Assembly (NCBI GenBank): GCA_021156175.1
Contig: JAJNBL010000001.1
Coordinates: forward strand, 186,001 to 250,000
Direction of reading: 5' to 3'
DNA length: 64,000 nt
DNA from: Rickettsiales bacterium
GTDB lineage: Bacteria; Pseudomonadota; Alphaproteobacteria; Rickettsiales; JAJNBL01
In this document: one piece after another, positions 25,932 through 35,643 of the stretch
How positions within the stretch are numbered: the stretch's first letter is position 1
Layout: every line of letters starts with the position of its first letter
Notes under the pieces: model-generated
What the model saw: the letters and a program-made list of their open reading frames with translations, nothing else
Databases searched by the model: none
What the model was told of the DNA's origin: nothing
Translations under genes and position numbers: made by a program

Positions 25932-26999
25932 TTATTTCGAAATCGAGGAAGAAGGAGGATTCTTTTTCTTTTGCTCAATTTCTTGTTGAATTCGTTGCCA
26001 CGCATTAGGATCTGCCGCTTGAGCCGATGCTCTATTCACTACGAGCCTTCCTCCATCGCGGCGAGAAAGAAGTTTTGCTACTTCACTGGCAGCATCTCCG
26101 ACCTGAGGAAGTATCGCTTTCACAGCACCTTCAGTATAATTTTCCAGTCCCCTTATTGCTTCATAAGCCTCTGGCATAACCTCTTGATATTTTTTTCCTG
26201 CTTTAATGGCATCAAACTGAGGTTGATCAAATCTTCGGATGCTTACTTGTAATGGCGTCAGTCCAAGTTCCTTTATTCCCTTTTCTTGATAGTTCATTAT
26301 ACGGTTTATAGCATCCTTATCTAATCCTCTAATCTGTTCCATTGCTTCTTGAACAGAGACATCTTGTTTAAGACGTTTCGCAAGAAATTGAAATGCCCAC
26401 AACCCTCCCCCTACTTCCTCCCAATTATGTCCTTCTAGTTCAGCCCGTGTAAGACCTAACTTCACCGCCATGATTTGATACTGACTCAACCCTCTAATTT
26501 GCTCCATTGCCTCTTGAACCGAAACACCTTTAAGGCGTTTTTCAAGAAAATAAATTGTTGTTACCCCTCCCCCTACTTCCTCCCAATTATGTCCTTCTAG
26601 TTCAGCCCGAGTAAGACCTAATTTCACTGCTCTGATTTGATACTGATTCAATCCTCTAATTTGCTCCATTACCTCTTGAACCGAAACACTTTTAGGGCGG
26701 CTTCTAAAAAACTCAGCTATTATAGATAACGTAGGTAGTGATAAGCCTTCAGGCATTTGGATCGCTTCTAAACATATGCCTATTGCTTTGATTTCTTCAC
26801 CAGATAAGTTGGCAATATCCGCCATTGCTAGCTTCACCAAAGAAAAACCCGCAGGGGTTTTAGCAGAAAGCTTTTCTAGAAAGCCAATGATAATTTCTGC
26901 AGTGTTTGAATCTCCCCGGCTATACTTGGCAATTATTTCCTCAGTAAGCCCCAACTCTAAGACTCTCCTTTTTAATTCCAAATTTTTCTGTTTAGCCAT
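25932..26999 (-). CDS. Protein with 54-residue tandem repeats (VSVQEAMEQIRGL)
   Basis: 355 residues from an ATG with AAGGA seven bases upstream. Residues 105-158 and 159-213 are near-identical copies beginning VSVQE and containing KLGLTRAELEGHNWEEVGGG; a third partial copy starts at 214 and a decayed one near 270 (AYEAIRGLENYT). The N-terminal part has related GLTEEII and LSGEEIKAI segments, so the fold is probably an all-helical solenoid. The C-terminus is Lys- and Ser-rich. No signal peptide. Family unknown to me; a host- or protein-binding role is a guess. Confidence 0.65.
   Translation of the reverse strand: MAKQKNLELKRRVLELGLTEEIIAKYSRGDSNTAEIIIGFLEKLSAKTPAGFSLVKLAMADIANLSGEEIKAIGICLEAIQMPEGLSLPTLSIIAEFFRSRPKSVSVQEVMEQIRGLNQYQIRAVKLGLTRAELEGHNWEEVGGGVTTIYFLEKRLKGVSVQEAMEQIRGLSQYQIMAVKLGLTRAELEGHNWEEVGGGLWAFQFLAKRLKQDVSVQEAMEQIRGLDKDAINRIMNYQEKGIKELGLTPLQVSIRRFDQPQFDAIKAGKKYQEVMPEAYEAIRGLENYTEGAVKAILPQVGDAASEVAKLLSRRDGGRLVVNRASAQAADPNAWQRIQQEIEQKKKNPPSSSISK
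26361..26687 (-). repeat. Two-copy 162-bp tandem DNA repeat within the gene
   Basis: The repeats encode residues 105-158 and 159-213 of the surrounding gene and are near-identical over long stretches at DNA level; tcccaattat recurs at 26419 and 26581, a period of 162 bases (54 codons). This indicates recent duplication or gene conversion. Confidence 0.8.
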
Positions 27000-27085
27000 T
27001 GGCAATTCCTTCAATTTACCCTTAACAAAGGGGAATGCATTAACATAATTATATCTTGAAATCTACACTATTTGCCCTCAATTGC

Positions 27086-27109
27086 GCATGATTCTCATTA
27101 TTATCATGC
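27086..27109. promoter_or_regulatory. Inverted repeat, possible metalloregulator site upstream of the suf promoter
   Basis: GCATGAT and ATCATGC are perfect 7-base arms around ten AT-rich bases. The sequence loosely resembles a Fur/Irr-type operator. It ends about 30 bases upstream of the predicted -35. Confidence 0.45.
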
Positions 27110-27140
27110 TGTTTTTGTAGGAAAATTTCGCGATTACCCT

Positions 27141-27169
27141 TTGACAAACCTGCGTTTGGTTACTATACA
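27141..27169 (+). promoter_or_regulatory. Promoter of the suf operon with an overlapping dyad
   Basis: TTGACA (27141-27146), 17 bases, then TATACA (27164-27169). A dyad GTTTG...CAAAC (27154-27172) covers the -10, a position where a regulator such as the Rrf2 protein encoded next could block RNA polymerase. Confidence 0.6.
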
Positions 27170-27203
27170 AACCCATACTAATATGGTACTATTTAAATAT
27201 AAG

Positions 27204-27218
27204 GGACTGATTCAGTCC
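27204..27218. promoter_or_regulatory. Perfect 15-bp palindrome in the suf leader
   Basis: GGACTGA-T-TCAGTCC lies about 30 bases downstream of the predicted transcription start and 30 before the regulator ATG. It may be an operator or an RNA hairpin. Confidence 0.5.
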
Positions 27219-27246
27219 TAATTAAATAACAACCCATTGAAATACT

Positions 27247-27696
27247 ATGATAAAACTCAGCCGCATGGCCGATTATGCAGTAGTTCTTATGACACATCTT
27301 GCGCAAGATGCGAAACGTTGTGAAGTGCCTTTGAGCGCTCATGAAATCTCGGAAGCGACCGGTATCCCTGATCCCACCGTCAGCAAATTGCTTAAAGCCT
27401 TATCCCGCGGAGGATTACTGACTTCCACACGAGGACTACATGGTGGTTATACGCTTGCCAAAGGCAGCACTATAATCACAATGGCGGATATTATCAGCGC
27501 GGTAGATGGCCCGATTTCACTAACCGAATGCATCAATGAAGAAGAAAAAAATTGCGGGATTGAATCCTTCTGCCCAACACGTTCCGGTTGGCACAAGATC
27601 AACCATAAAGTACGGGAAGCCTTTGCGAGCGTAAGTCTGGCAGAGATCGCAGTTCCCGTTATGTTTGGAGAGCCTCTCGAGGCAAAACAACGGTAA
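27247..27696 (+). CDS. Rrf2-family Fe-S-responsive regulator of the SUF operon
   Basis: 149 residues. An N-terminal winged helix-turn-helix (about residues 1-75, MADYAVVLMTHLA and TVSKLLKALSRGG) is followed by three cysteines, Cys95, Cys103 and Cys109, spaced as in IscR/SufR-type Fe-S ligands. It is the first gene before sufB, as in proteobacterial SUF regulators that sense cluster status and control their own operon. It ends three bases before the sufB start. Confidence 0.92.
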   Translation: MIKLSRMADYAVVLMTHLAQDAKRCEVPLSAHEISEATGIPDPTVSKLLKALSRGGLLTSTRGLHGGYTLAKGSTIITMADIISAVDGPISLTECINEEEKNCGIESFCPTRSGWHKINHKVREAFASVSLAEIAVPVMFGEPLEAKQR

Positions 27697-27699
27697 TAG

Positions 27700-29145
27700 A
27701 TGATGGCAACACAACACGAAATTTTGGCTTTGGCCAATGAGAAATATAAGCACGGTTTCGTCACCGAAATCGAATCCGAACTGGCTGCCAAAGGCCTGAA
27801 TGAGGATACCGTCCGCTTTATTTCTGCGAAAAAAGGCGAGCCGGAATGGCTACTTGAATGGCGTTTAAAAGCCTTCCGCCACTGGCTCACGATGGAAGAA
27901 CCCCATTGGGCAATGGCCGAATATCCGCATATCGATTACCAAAACGCGTATTATTACGCTGCCCCAAAACAAAAAGTGAAAGTGGCGAGCCTCGATGAAG
28001 TGGATCCTGAACTGCTTAGAACCTATGAGAAACTAGGCATTCCGCTTCGTGAACAAGAGCGTTTAGCGGGCGTTGCGGTGGATGCAGTATTCGATAGCGT
28101 GTCCGTTGCCACCACCTACAAAGGTAAACTCAAAGAAATCGGCATTATTTTCTGCTCGTTTTCCGAAGCGGTACACGAATACCCCGAACTTATCAAAAAA
28201 TATTTGGGCTCGGTCGTACCTGCGGGAGATAACTTCTTTTCCGCACTGAACTCTGCCGTCTTTAGCGATGGCTCGTTTGTATATATTCCCGAAGGCGTAC
28301 GCTGCCCGATGGAGCTATCCACATACTTCCGCATCAACGCCGCCGAAACCGGACAGTTTGAACGCACATTAGTAATTGCGGATAAAGGCAGTTATGTCAG
28401 TTATTTAGAGGGCTGCACCGCTCCGATGCGTGATGAAAACCAGCTCCACGCAGCAGTCGTCGAACTCGTCGCATTAGAAGGCGCACAGATCAAATATTCG
28501 ACTGTGCAAAACTGGTACCCTGGCGATGAGAATGGCAAAGGCGGTATCTATAATTTCGTGACAAAACGCGGCGCATGTCGTGGTGCGCACTCGAAAATTT
28601 CCTGGACACAAGTCGAAACCGGCTCCGCCATCACATGGAAATACCCAAGCTGCATTTTACAAGGCGATCACTCGGTCGGCGAATTTTATTCCGTGGCGGT
28701 TGCCAACCATTGTCAACAGGCCGATACCGGAACGAAAATGATCCATATCGGAAAGAACACAAAAAGTACGATTATCTCCAAAGGCATTTCCGCAGGACGC
28801 GCACAAAACACCTATCGCGGACTCGTCAAAATGCTTCCGAAAGCCGAAAACGCACGAAACTTCACACAATGCGATTCACTGCTTCTGGGCGATAAATGCG
28901 GTGCGCATACCGTGCCTTATATGGAAGTAAAAAACCGTACAGCACGGGTTGAGCACGAAGCAACGACCTCGAAAATCAGCGAAGACCAGCTTTATTACTG
29001 CATGCAGCGTGGGCTTTCCCGCGAAGACGCGGTGAATACCATCGTCAACGGATTCTGCAAAGAAGTCTTGAAAGAATTACCGATGGAATTCGCTGTAGAA
29101 GCACAAAAATTATTAGGAATCAGTTTAGAAGGAAGTGTGGGATAA
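27700..29145 (+). CDS. sufB: SufB, Fe-S scaffold subunit
   Basis: 481 residues, the usual SufB length. The N-terminal half and the C-terminal beta-helix core are conserved (for example [39 protein letters not shown], and the [19 protein letters not shown] end). SufB assembles clusters with SufC and SufD in the cytoplasm using sulfur from SufS. Two consecutive ATGs (27700, 27703) are possible starts. Confidence 0.98.
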   Translation: MMATQHEILALANEKYKHGFVTEIESELAAKGLNEDTVRFISAKKGEPEWLLEWRLKAFRHWLTMEEPHWAMAEYPHIDYQNAYYYAAPKQKVKVASLDEVDPELLRTYEKLGIPLREQERLAGVAVDAVFDSVSVATTYKGKLKEIGIIFCSFSEAVHEYPELIKKYLGSVVPAGDNFFSALNSAVFSDGSFVYIPEGVRCPMELSTYFRINAAETGQFERTLVIADKGSYVSYLEGCTAPMRDENQLHAAVVELVALEGAQIKYSTVQNWYPGDENGKGGIYNFVTKRGACRGAHSKISWTQVETGSAITWKYPSCILQGDHSVGEFYSVAVANHCQQADTGTKMIHIGKNTKSTIISKGISAGRAQNTYRGLVKMLPKAENARNFTQCDSLLLGDKCGAHTVPYMEVKNRTARVEHEATTSKISEDQLYYCMQRGLSREDAVNTIVNGFCKEVLKELPMEFAVEAQKLLGISLEGSVG

Positions 29146-29147
29146 CC

Positions 29148-29915
29148 ATGACAGCATTACTTGAAATTAAAAATCTCCACGCGAAAGTCGGTGGAAAAGA
29201 TGTTCTAAAAGGGATTAACCTCACCATTAATCCAGGCGAAATCCATGCGATTATGGGCCCAAACGGTTCCGGCAAAAGCACACTTTCGCATGTACTCGCA
29301 GGACGCGAAGGCTATGAAGTCACCCAAGGAGAAATCCTGTTCCAAGGCAAAAATTTGCTGGAACTTGATATTGATGAACGCGCACGTGCGGGCATCTTCC
29401 TCGCCTTCCAATATCCGGTCGAAATCCCAGGCGTAACCAGCATGAATTTCTTGAAGAGTGCCGTGAATGCCGTCAAAAAAGCACGAGGCCAACAGGAACT
29501 CGATTCCTTCGATTTCCTCACCCAAGTGCGCAAGAAATTGGCGGATCTGAAAATGGATGAAGCATTACTCAAACGTGCTGTCAACGTTGGCTTCTCCGGC
29601 GGTGAAAAGAAGCGCCACGATATCCTACAAATGGCAATGCTAGAACCAACGCTTGCGATCCTCGATGAAACCGACTCCGGCCTCGATATCGATGCACTTA
29701 GGATTGTAGCCGAAGGCGTAAATAGCCTACGGAATGACGCACGTGGCATGCTTGTGATCACCCACTATCAACGGCTTTTAAGCTACATCGTGCCGGATTT
29801 TGTGCATATCTTGGCGGAAGGCGAAATCAAACACTCCGGCGGCAAAGAATTGGCGCTCGAACTCGAAGAAAAAGGCTATGCCGGATTTGGGATTAAAGAC
29901 CAGGAGGCTGCATAA
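29148..29915 (+). CDS. sufC: SufC, ABC-type ATPase of the SUF complex
   Basis: 255 residues with Walker [10 protein letters not shown] (about residues 36-44), the modified SufC signature FSGGEKKR, Walker [14 protein letters not shown] and the H-loop histidine (VITHYQR). It hydrolyses ATP to drive the SufBCD scaffold. It begins two bases after the sufB stop. Confidence 0.98.
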   Translation: MTALLEIKNLHAKVGGKDVLKGINLTINPGEIHAIMGPNGSGKSTLSHVLAGREGYEVTQGEILFQGKNLLELDIDERARAGIFLAFQYPVEIPGVTSMNFLKSAVNAVKKARGQQELDSFDFLTQVRKKLADLKMDEALLKRAVNVGFSGGEKKRHDILQMAMLEPTLAILDETDSGLDIDALRIVAEGVNSLRNDARGMLVITHYQRLLSYIVPDFVHILAEGEIKHSGGKELALELEEKGYAGFGIKDQEAA

Positions 29916-29920
29916 ATTCT

Positions 29921-31045
29921 ATGGCACAAAACCATGCCGTTGATAGCAACATTGCTCCTTTCCCTAATACTTCTGGGATTGCCTTTGCGCGCGCGAATGC
30001 CTTATCCAAATTCCTCGCACAGGGCTTGCCTTCAAAACATTCGGAAGCCTGGAAATATGCGGCACCCAAACTTGGGGGCTTAATGGACTATGCCAACAAA
30101 GCTTCCGTGCCTGCAGAAGTGGAAGGAAATCCCTTATTCTCTGGAAACACTGCATTACAGCCGTATTTTACTATTTCCGAGAACCCACTCGTCAATGCCA
30201 ATACGGCCTTTGCAGCAGAAGGCCAGCTGATTGATATCCCCGCAAATGAATTACGCGATATACCCATCCTGATCGCTACAGAAAACGGCGGACATAGAAA
30301 ATACGTGGTACGCTTGGGTAAAAATGCGAAAGCATCTCTCTTCTTCACTTATACCGGAAACGGTGCCTATTGGAATAACAGTGTGCTACATGCAGAACTT
30401 GCCGAAGGCGCGACATTATCCGTTTATCGCCTCCAGAATGAGAGCCTGCAAGCGTTCCATACCTCACACACGGAAGTAAAAGTTGCCGCAGGTGCAGAAT
30501 TCAATGACTTTTTGCTCGGAGTTGGCGGAAAAGTCGCACGGCACACCGCCCATGTTGACCTGCAAGGTAAAGGCGCACACGCCACTCTAAACGGTGCGTA
30601 TCTTGCCAAGGGGGAACAATATATGGACCACTATCTTCCCATGATCCATTCTGCGCCAGAAACCTACAGCAAACAGCTCTATAAAGGTGTACTAGATGGC
30701 GCGGCGGAAGCGACATTTTATGGCCACGTAACTGTTCCCAAAGATTCACAAAAAATTGAAGCACGGCAACTCAATCAAAATATTTTATTATCCGATGGTG
30801 CGCATGTGAATACGCGCCCAGAACTGACTATTTATGCTGATGATGTGAAATGTAGCCACGGTGCAACGGTGGGAGAACTCGATGAAGAAGCGCTTTATTA
30901 TTTGCGTGCGCGAGGACTACCAGAACAAGAAGCACACAGCCTTTTGATTTATGGATTTATCCAAGAATTGCTGGATGGAATTAAGATTGCATCCGTACGG
31001 GACGCCATGGCAGAAGTAGTGCATGGTTGGCTTGGACAGGAGTAA
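29921..31045 (+). CDS. sufD: SufD, SUF scaffold subunit
   Basis: 374 residues, homologous to the C-terminal core of SufB (LLSDGAHVNTRPELTIYADD and CSHGATVGELDEEALYYLRA are typical SufD). It completes the SufBC2D complex. The N-terminal 50 residues (GLPSKHSEAWKYAAPK) match the SufD entry motif for tRNA-like recruitment of substrate proteins. Its 3' end runs close to the sufS start. Confidence 0.97.
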   Translation: MAQNHAVDSNIAPFPNTSGIAFARANALSKFLAQGLPSKHSEAWKYAAPKLGGLMDYANKASVPAEVEGNPLFSGNTALQPYFTISENPLVNANTAFAAEGQLIDIPANELRDIPILIATENGGHRKYVVRLGKNAKASLFFTYTGNGAYWNNSVLHAELAEGATLSVYRLQNESLQAFHTSHTEVKVAAGAEFNDFLLGVGGKVARHTAHVDLQGKGAHATLNGAYLAKGEQYMDHYLPMIHSAPETYSKQLYKGVLDGAAEATFYGHVTVPKDSQKIEARQLNQNILLSDGAHVNTRPELTIYADDVKCSHGATVGELDEEALYYLRARGLPEQEAHSLLIYGFIQELLDGIKIASVRDAMAEVVHGWLGQE

Positions 31046-31050
31046 ATATC

Positions 31051-32295
31051 ATGAAAGCAACGACGATCAGCAATGCAATTTATGACGTGGAAAAAATCCG
31101 CGCAGATTTTCCTGTGCTTGCGCAAAACGTTTATGGGAAAAAACTCGCGTTTCTCGATAGCGCAGCAAGCAGTCAAAAACCTCAATGCGTGATTGATGCC
31201 GTAGCAGAACTTTACAGCAAAGAGTACGCAAACATCCACCGCGGTGTATATTACTTAAGCCAACAATCTACAAAGAAATTCGAAGACGTACGCGAAGCGG
31301 TGCGCCGTTTTATCAACGCGAGAAATGCGAAGGAAATTATCTTCGTCCGTGGTGGAACGGAGGCAATTAATCTCGTAGCTTCAAGCTACGGCCGCGCATT
31401 TTTACAAGCCGGCGATGAAGTGATTATTTCTGAAATGGAACATCATGCGAATATCGTTCCTTGGCAGGTATTGCGCGACCAATTAGGCATTACGCTTCGC
31501 GTGGTTCCATTCAACGATCAAGGCGAATTACAGCTTGGTGTGTATGAAAGCTACTTAAGCGAGCGCACCAAATTCGTTGCCGTGACGCATGTCTCGAATG
31601 CACTGGGGACGCTGAACCCAATTGAGGAAATTATTCAAAAAGCGCATTCAGTTGGTGCAAAGGTGCTCATTGACGCATGCCAATCGATCCCGCATATGAA
31701 GCTCGATGTCCAAGCCCTTGATGCCGATTTCATCGCTTTTTCCAGCCATAAAATGTATGGCCCAACGGGAATTGGAGTGCTTTATGGTAAAGCGGAGTTG
31801 CTTGAATCCATGCCGCCTTATCAAACCGGCGGCGAGATGATCCGCTATGTGACCTTCGAGAAAACGGAATATGCAGACCTACCCCATAAATTTGAAGCGG
31901 GCACGCCAGCGATTGCCGAAGCAGTGGGATTAGGCGAAGCAGTACGTTATCTTGAAACACTCGGGCTAGAAAATATTGAAGCACATGATGCAGCGATTTT
32001 GAATTATGCTGAGAATGCCCTTAAAACAATTCCTGGCCTTCGTTTTATTGGGCAAGCGAAACAACGCGTAGGCTTAATTGCATTCACATTGGATGGCGTA
32101 CATCCGCACGATGCAGGCACAATCCTTGATCGCGAAGGCGTTGCGGTGCGCGTAGGCCACCATTGCGCCTTTCCGGTAATGCAGCATTTTAATATTCCTG
32201 CCACCATCCGCGCATCGTTTGGTATATATACAACAAAAGCGGATGTGGATGCGTTGATTGCTGCGCTGCATAAAGTACGAGAGTTATTGGGATAA
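31051..32295 (+). CDS. sufS: SufS cysteine desulfurase (class II)
   Basis: 414 residues from an ATG nine bases after AGGAG; the frame is open from 31027 but that would overlap sufD. The PLP-binding lysine is Lys234 (SSHKMYGPTG) and the active-site cysteine Cys372 in RVGHHCAFP, the class II arrangement. It converts cysteine to alanine and a persulfide that passes to SufU or SufBCD. Confidence 0.98.
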   Translation: MKATTISNAIYDVEKIRADFPVLAQNVYGKKLAFLDSAASSQKPQCVIDAVAELYSKEYANIHRGVYYLSQQSTKKFEDVREAVRRFINARNAKEIIFVRGGTEAINLVASSYGRAFLQAGDEVIISEMEHHANIVPWQVLRDQLGITLRVVPFNDQGELQLGVYESYLSERTKFVAVTHVSNALGTLNPIEEIIQKAHSVGAKVLIDACQSIPHMKLDVQALDADFIAFSSHKMYGPTGIGVLYGKAELLESMPPYQTGGEMIRYVTFEKTEYADLPHKFEAGTPAIAEAVGLGEAVRYLETLGLENIEAHDAAILNYAENALKTIPGLRFIGQAKQRVGLIAFTLDGVHPHDAGTILDREGVAVRVGHHCAFPVMQHFNIPATIRASFGIYTTKADVDALIAALHKVRELLG

Positions 32296-32300
32296 ATACC

Positions 32301-32744
32301 ATGACAGACTTACGCGACTTATATCAGGAATTGATCTTAGATCACGCCAAAGCGCCGCATAATTTTGGCGCGTTAACGAATGCAACCACGACCGCAAAAG
32401 GCCATAATCCCTTGTGCGGCGATCAGCTCGATGTATACTTGTTGCTAGAAGATGGACGCGTGAAAGATGTCCGTTTCGCAGGTACGGGCTGTGCGATATC
32501 AATGGCATCGGCTTCGCTTATGACCGATGCGATTAAAGGCAAAACGAAGGAAGAAGCGATGTCGCTTTTTACCATTTTCCATGCACTTGTAACTACCGGT
32601 GAAATCCCAAGCCAAGATTTAGGAAAGCTCGGCGCGTTTGCAGGCGTCCGGGATTACCCGGTACGTGTAAAATGCGCAACACTTGCTTGGCATACGCTAG
32701 ATGCTGCACTCGCAGGCGAAAAAGAAAATGTAACTACAGAATAA
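32301..32744 (+). CDS. sufU: SufU, NifU/IscU-type sulfur-transfer protein
   Basis: 147 residues. The ligands Cys39 (NPLCGD, with Asp41), Cys64 (GTGCAIS) and Cys125 (VKCATLAW) are all present. An 18-residue insertion before Cys125 relative to IscU is the SufU hallmark. It accepts sulfur from SufS. It is five bases after sufS. Confidence 0.95.
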   Translation: MTDLRDLYQELILDHAKAPHNFGALTNATTTAKGHNPLCGDQLDVYLLLEDGRVKDVRFAGTGCAISMASASLMTDAIKGKTKEEAMSLFTIFHALVTTGEIPSQDLGKLGAFAGVRDYPVRVKCATLAWHTLDAALAGEKENVTTE

Positions 32745-32755
32745 CGGTAAACGCC

Positions 32756-33130
32756 ATGATGCCCGCTTATATGGAATTAGTTGTCGATAAAGAACTTGCC
32801 CCTGAGGTGCTGGCCGCCATTGCCGATCTGCCTTTAAAGGACAAAGTCGATCACGTACTTCGCACTGTCTATGATCCCGAAATTCCAGTGAATATCATGG
32901 AACTAGGCTTGATTTATAATTGCAGCATTTCCGATGACGCTATAGTATCCATCACGATGACCCTCACTGCGCCTGCTTGCCCGGTAGCGGGAGATTTGGT
33001 GGAAGCCGTGAAGAAGAAACTTGAGACTATTCCGGAAGTAAAACTTGCAAACGTCGAACTCGTGTGGGATCCACCATGGGATCGTGACCGGATGAGTGAC
33101 GTAGCAAAGCTTGAATTAGGAATGTACTAA
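32756..33130 (+). CDS. sufT: SufT-like MIP18/DUF59 protein
   Basis: 124 residues from ATG 32756 (a second ATG follows at once). It has the DUF59 signature TVYDPEIPVNIMELGLIY and TLTAPACPVAGDLV with the conserved cysteine. This family (PaaD/SufT) assists Fe-S cluster maturation. It lies last in the suf run and is six bases before metG. Confidence 0.9.
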   Translation: MMPAYMELVVDKELAPEVLAAIADLPLKDKVDHVLRTVYDPEIPVNIMELGLIYNCSISDDAIVSITMTLTAPACPVAGDLVEAVKKKLETIPEVKLANVELVWDPPWDRDRMSDVAKLELGMY

Positions 33131-33136
33131 AAAATC

Positions 33137-34768
33137 ATGACACACACTTTCACGATTACCACACCGATTTATTACGTTAACGACAAACCTCATATCGGCC
33201 ATGCCTATACCACGCTCGCCTGCGATGTGATTGCACGATTTAAGCGCTTGGATGGCTATAACGTCCATTTCCTGACTGGCACGGATGAGCATGGACAGAA
33301 AGTAGAAAAATCCGCAAAAGACCGCGGCATTGACCCGCAAGCTTTTACTGACCAGGTATCACAAAATTTCCGTGACCTTGCGGACTTTATGAATTACTCG
33401 CACGATGATTTCATCCGCACCACGGAAGAACGTCACAAGAATGGTGCGCAAGCGTTCTGGAAACGTTTAGAAGACAACGGCTATATTTATCTGGATAAAT
33501 ATTCCGGCTGGTATTCGGTGCGCGATGAAGCCTATTACGCAGAAAGCGAATTGGTGGATGGCAAAGCCCCAACCGGCGCGCCAGTCGAGTGGGTAGAAGA
33601 AGAAAGCTATTTCTTCAAGCTCTCCGCATTCCAAGATAAATTACTTGCATTTTATGAAGCCTATCCCGATTTTATTTATCCCGAATCGCGCCGCAACGAA
33701 GTGATCAGCTTCGTCCGTGGAGGCAAGGAATATAAAGAAGGCGCATTGAAAGACCTTTCCATTTCACGCACTACTTTTTCCTGGGGAATTCCGGTTCCGG
33801 GCAATCCAAAACACATAATGTATGTGTGGCTCGATGCGCTGACGAATTATCTCACAGCCCTTGGCTATCCAGAAGAAACCGAAACGCTGATGAAGCATTG
33901 GTATCCTGAAGCAGGCGAAGGCAAAGGTGAAGGCTATACGGTCGGGAAATCCACTCACGTGGTCGGCAAAGATATTTTGCGCTTCCATGCCGTTTATTGG
34001 CCAGCCTTTTTGATGGCCGCTGACTTGCCACTCCCGCGTCGGATTATTGCCCATGGCTGGTGGACGAATGAAGGCCAAAAAATTTCAAAATCCTTGGGCA
34101 ATGTGATTGACCCGATCGCGCTTGTCGAGGAATTTGGACTGGATCCCGTGCGTTATTTCCTCATGCGCGAAGTACCGTTTGGCAGCGACGGAAATTACAG
34201 CCGCTTAAGCATGATTAACCGCATCAATGCGGAGCTATCGAATAACATTGGAAATCTTGCACAACGCACACTGTCGATGATCCAGAAAAATTGCGCCGGC
34301 AACGTGCCCGCTTTTGGCACACTCGATCACGCAGAAGATAAAGCGCTGTTGGAGCTTGCTCAAGTCAGTAAAACCGAAGCTGCTCGTATCCATGAACTCG
34401 TGCGCGATTTCCGTTGCGATATAATCTTGGAGGATATTCTTCGCATTGCCGGTGCTGCGAATGAATATATTGACCGCCAAGCGCCGTGGACGCTAAAGAA
34501 AGAGAATCCAGAACGCATGGAAGCGGTGCTCTATATGCTTGCTGAAACGGTGCGTTGCATTGCAATTATGCTTCAACCCTTCATGCCCGATTCTGCACAA
34601 AAGCTTCTGAAACTCGTGGGATATAGCGAAGAGGAAGCAAAAGCTGGTGTTCCGTTTACAGCACTTTCGCCATCACATGCACTTAAACCTGGAACCATAC
34701 TTCCTACACCGGAAGGCGTATTCCCGCGGTATGTCGAGAAAGAGGAAGCGGAAAAGAAGGCGGTGTAG
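33137..34768 (+). CDS. metG: Methionyl-tRNA synthetase
   Basis: 543 residues. Class I motifs are present: HIGHAYTT near residue 16 and KISKSLGN (the KMSKS loop) near residue 315. In the connective domain the usual zinc-knuckle cysteines are absent (GWYSVRDEAYYAESELVDG), as in the zinc-free MetG subtype. There is no C-terminal EMAP-type tRNA-binding dimer domain. It charges tRNAMet. It is probably expressed from the suf operon. Confidence 0.97.
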   Translation: MTHTFTITTPIYYVNDKPHIGHAYTTLACDVIARFKRLDGYNVHFLTGTDEHGQKVEKSAKDRGIDPQAFTDQVSQNFRDLADFMNYSHDDFIRTTEERHKNGAQAFWKRLEDNGYIYLDKYSGWYSVRDEAYYAESELVDGKAPTGAPVEWVEEESYFFKLSAFQDKLLAFYEAYPDFIYPESRRNEVISFVRGGKEYKEGALKDLSISRTTFSWGIPVPGNPKHIMYVWLDALTNYLTALGYPEETETLMKHWYPEAGEGKGEGYTVGKSTHVVGKDILRFHAVYWPAFLMAADLPLPRRIIAHGWWTNEGQKISKSLGNVIDPIALVEEFGLDPVRYFLMREVPFGSDGNYSRLSMINRINAELSNNIGNLAQRTLSMIQKNCAGNVPAFGTLDHAEDKALLELAQVSKTEAARIHELVRDFRCDIILEDILRIAGAANEYIDRQAPWTLKKENPERMEAVLYMLAETVRCIAIMLQPFMPDSAQKLLKLVGYSEEEAKAGVPFTALSPSHALKPGTILPTPEGVFPRYVEKEEAEKKAV

Positions 34769-34864
34769 TTTCCAAGCAACTATGCCCTTAAATATTAATA
34801 TATCTATTGATATTCTTAGCATAATACGCTAGGAACGTATTATTATTAATTTAAAGAGAATTTT

Positions 34865-35632
34865 ATGAAGAACGCAAAGATAGTACTCGTTGGTGATTCC
34901 ATGTGTGGAAGAACAGCCCTTCTGGCACGATTTATAAACCCAGAAGGAGGTTTGCTGGCTCAAACCGACACTACAGTAGGCGAAGAGAAATCGTGTACAT
35001 GGAAAGAAAACTTTAACATTACATTCACTGATACTCCAGGTGTTGACGATTATGATCGTTTAAGACCTCTCCACTACAAAATTCATGATCAGAATGATAA
35101 TGTCGTTGGAAATGCAGATGCCGTTATGCTTTGCTTTACTGTTGATAGAAAATCTAGCTATCAAAGGATTCTTTGGAAATGGGTGGGTGAACTCAAAGAG
35201 CATCTTCCTAATGTACCAATTATCCTTGTTGGCACTCGATCCGATACTAGGAACAACAACCTCCCTAATCCGAATCTAATCCCTAAAGAAAAAGGGGAAA
35301 CATTAGCAAAATATATAGGTGCAACCAAGTATATTGAATGCTCTGCACTGACAGGAGAAGGTGTTGTAGAGGCTTTTGAAACAGCAATGAATATAGCTGT
35401 TGAACCTTATTTGACAGCCGATGCTTTAACACGCGGTGCAGCAAGGGGATTTGCTGAGACAATGGATATTCCTAATGATGTTGGCGCAGTTCTCTCTGCA
35501 GTTAAAGACTATTTAACGGGTCAACCTATTCTTGATAATAAGACAGGCAAAGCTTTATCTTGTGTGGATCAATTAACAGCCCAACGCGCTAAAGAAGAAA
35601 TACACAAACATAAAGGTGTGCATCTTCTTTAG
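34865..35632 (+). CDS. Eukaryote-like Rho/Rac-family small GTPase with altered catalytic residues
   Basis: 255 residues, of which about 1-190 align with Rho-family GTPases. G1 is GDSMCGRT (residues 10-17, numbered as in Rac1), G3 is DTPGVDDYDRLRPLHY (56-71; Rac1 has DTAGQEDYDRLRPLSY), G4 is GTRSD (123-127) and G5 is ECSAL (158-162). Differences from active Rho GTPases are Ser for Gly12, Arg for the P-loop Lys16, Pro for Ala59 and Val for Gln61. Ten extra residues follow the switch II region. There is no CAAX box; instead a 60-residue C-terminal extension ends in KGVHLL. It is AT-rich and stands alone, indicating acquisition. Whether it binds GTP is unknown. Confidence 0.85.
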   Translation: MKNAKIVLVGDSMCGRTALLARFINPEGGLLAQTDTTVGEEKSCTWKENFNITFTDTPGVDDYDRLRPLHYKIHDQNDNVVGNADAVMLCFTVDRKSSYQRILWKWVGELKEHLPNVPIILVGTRSDTRNNNLPNPNLIPKEKGETLAKYIGATKYIECSALTGEGVVEAFETAMNIAVEPYLTADALTRGAARGFAETMDIPNDVGAVLSAVKDYLTGQPILDNKTGKALSCVDQLTAQRAKEEIHKHKGVHLL

Positions 35633-35643
35633 ATTAAAGTACA

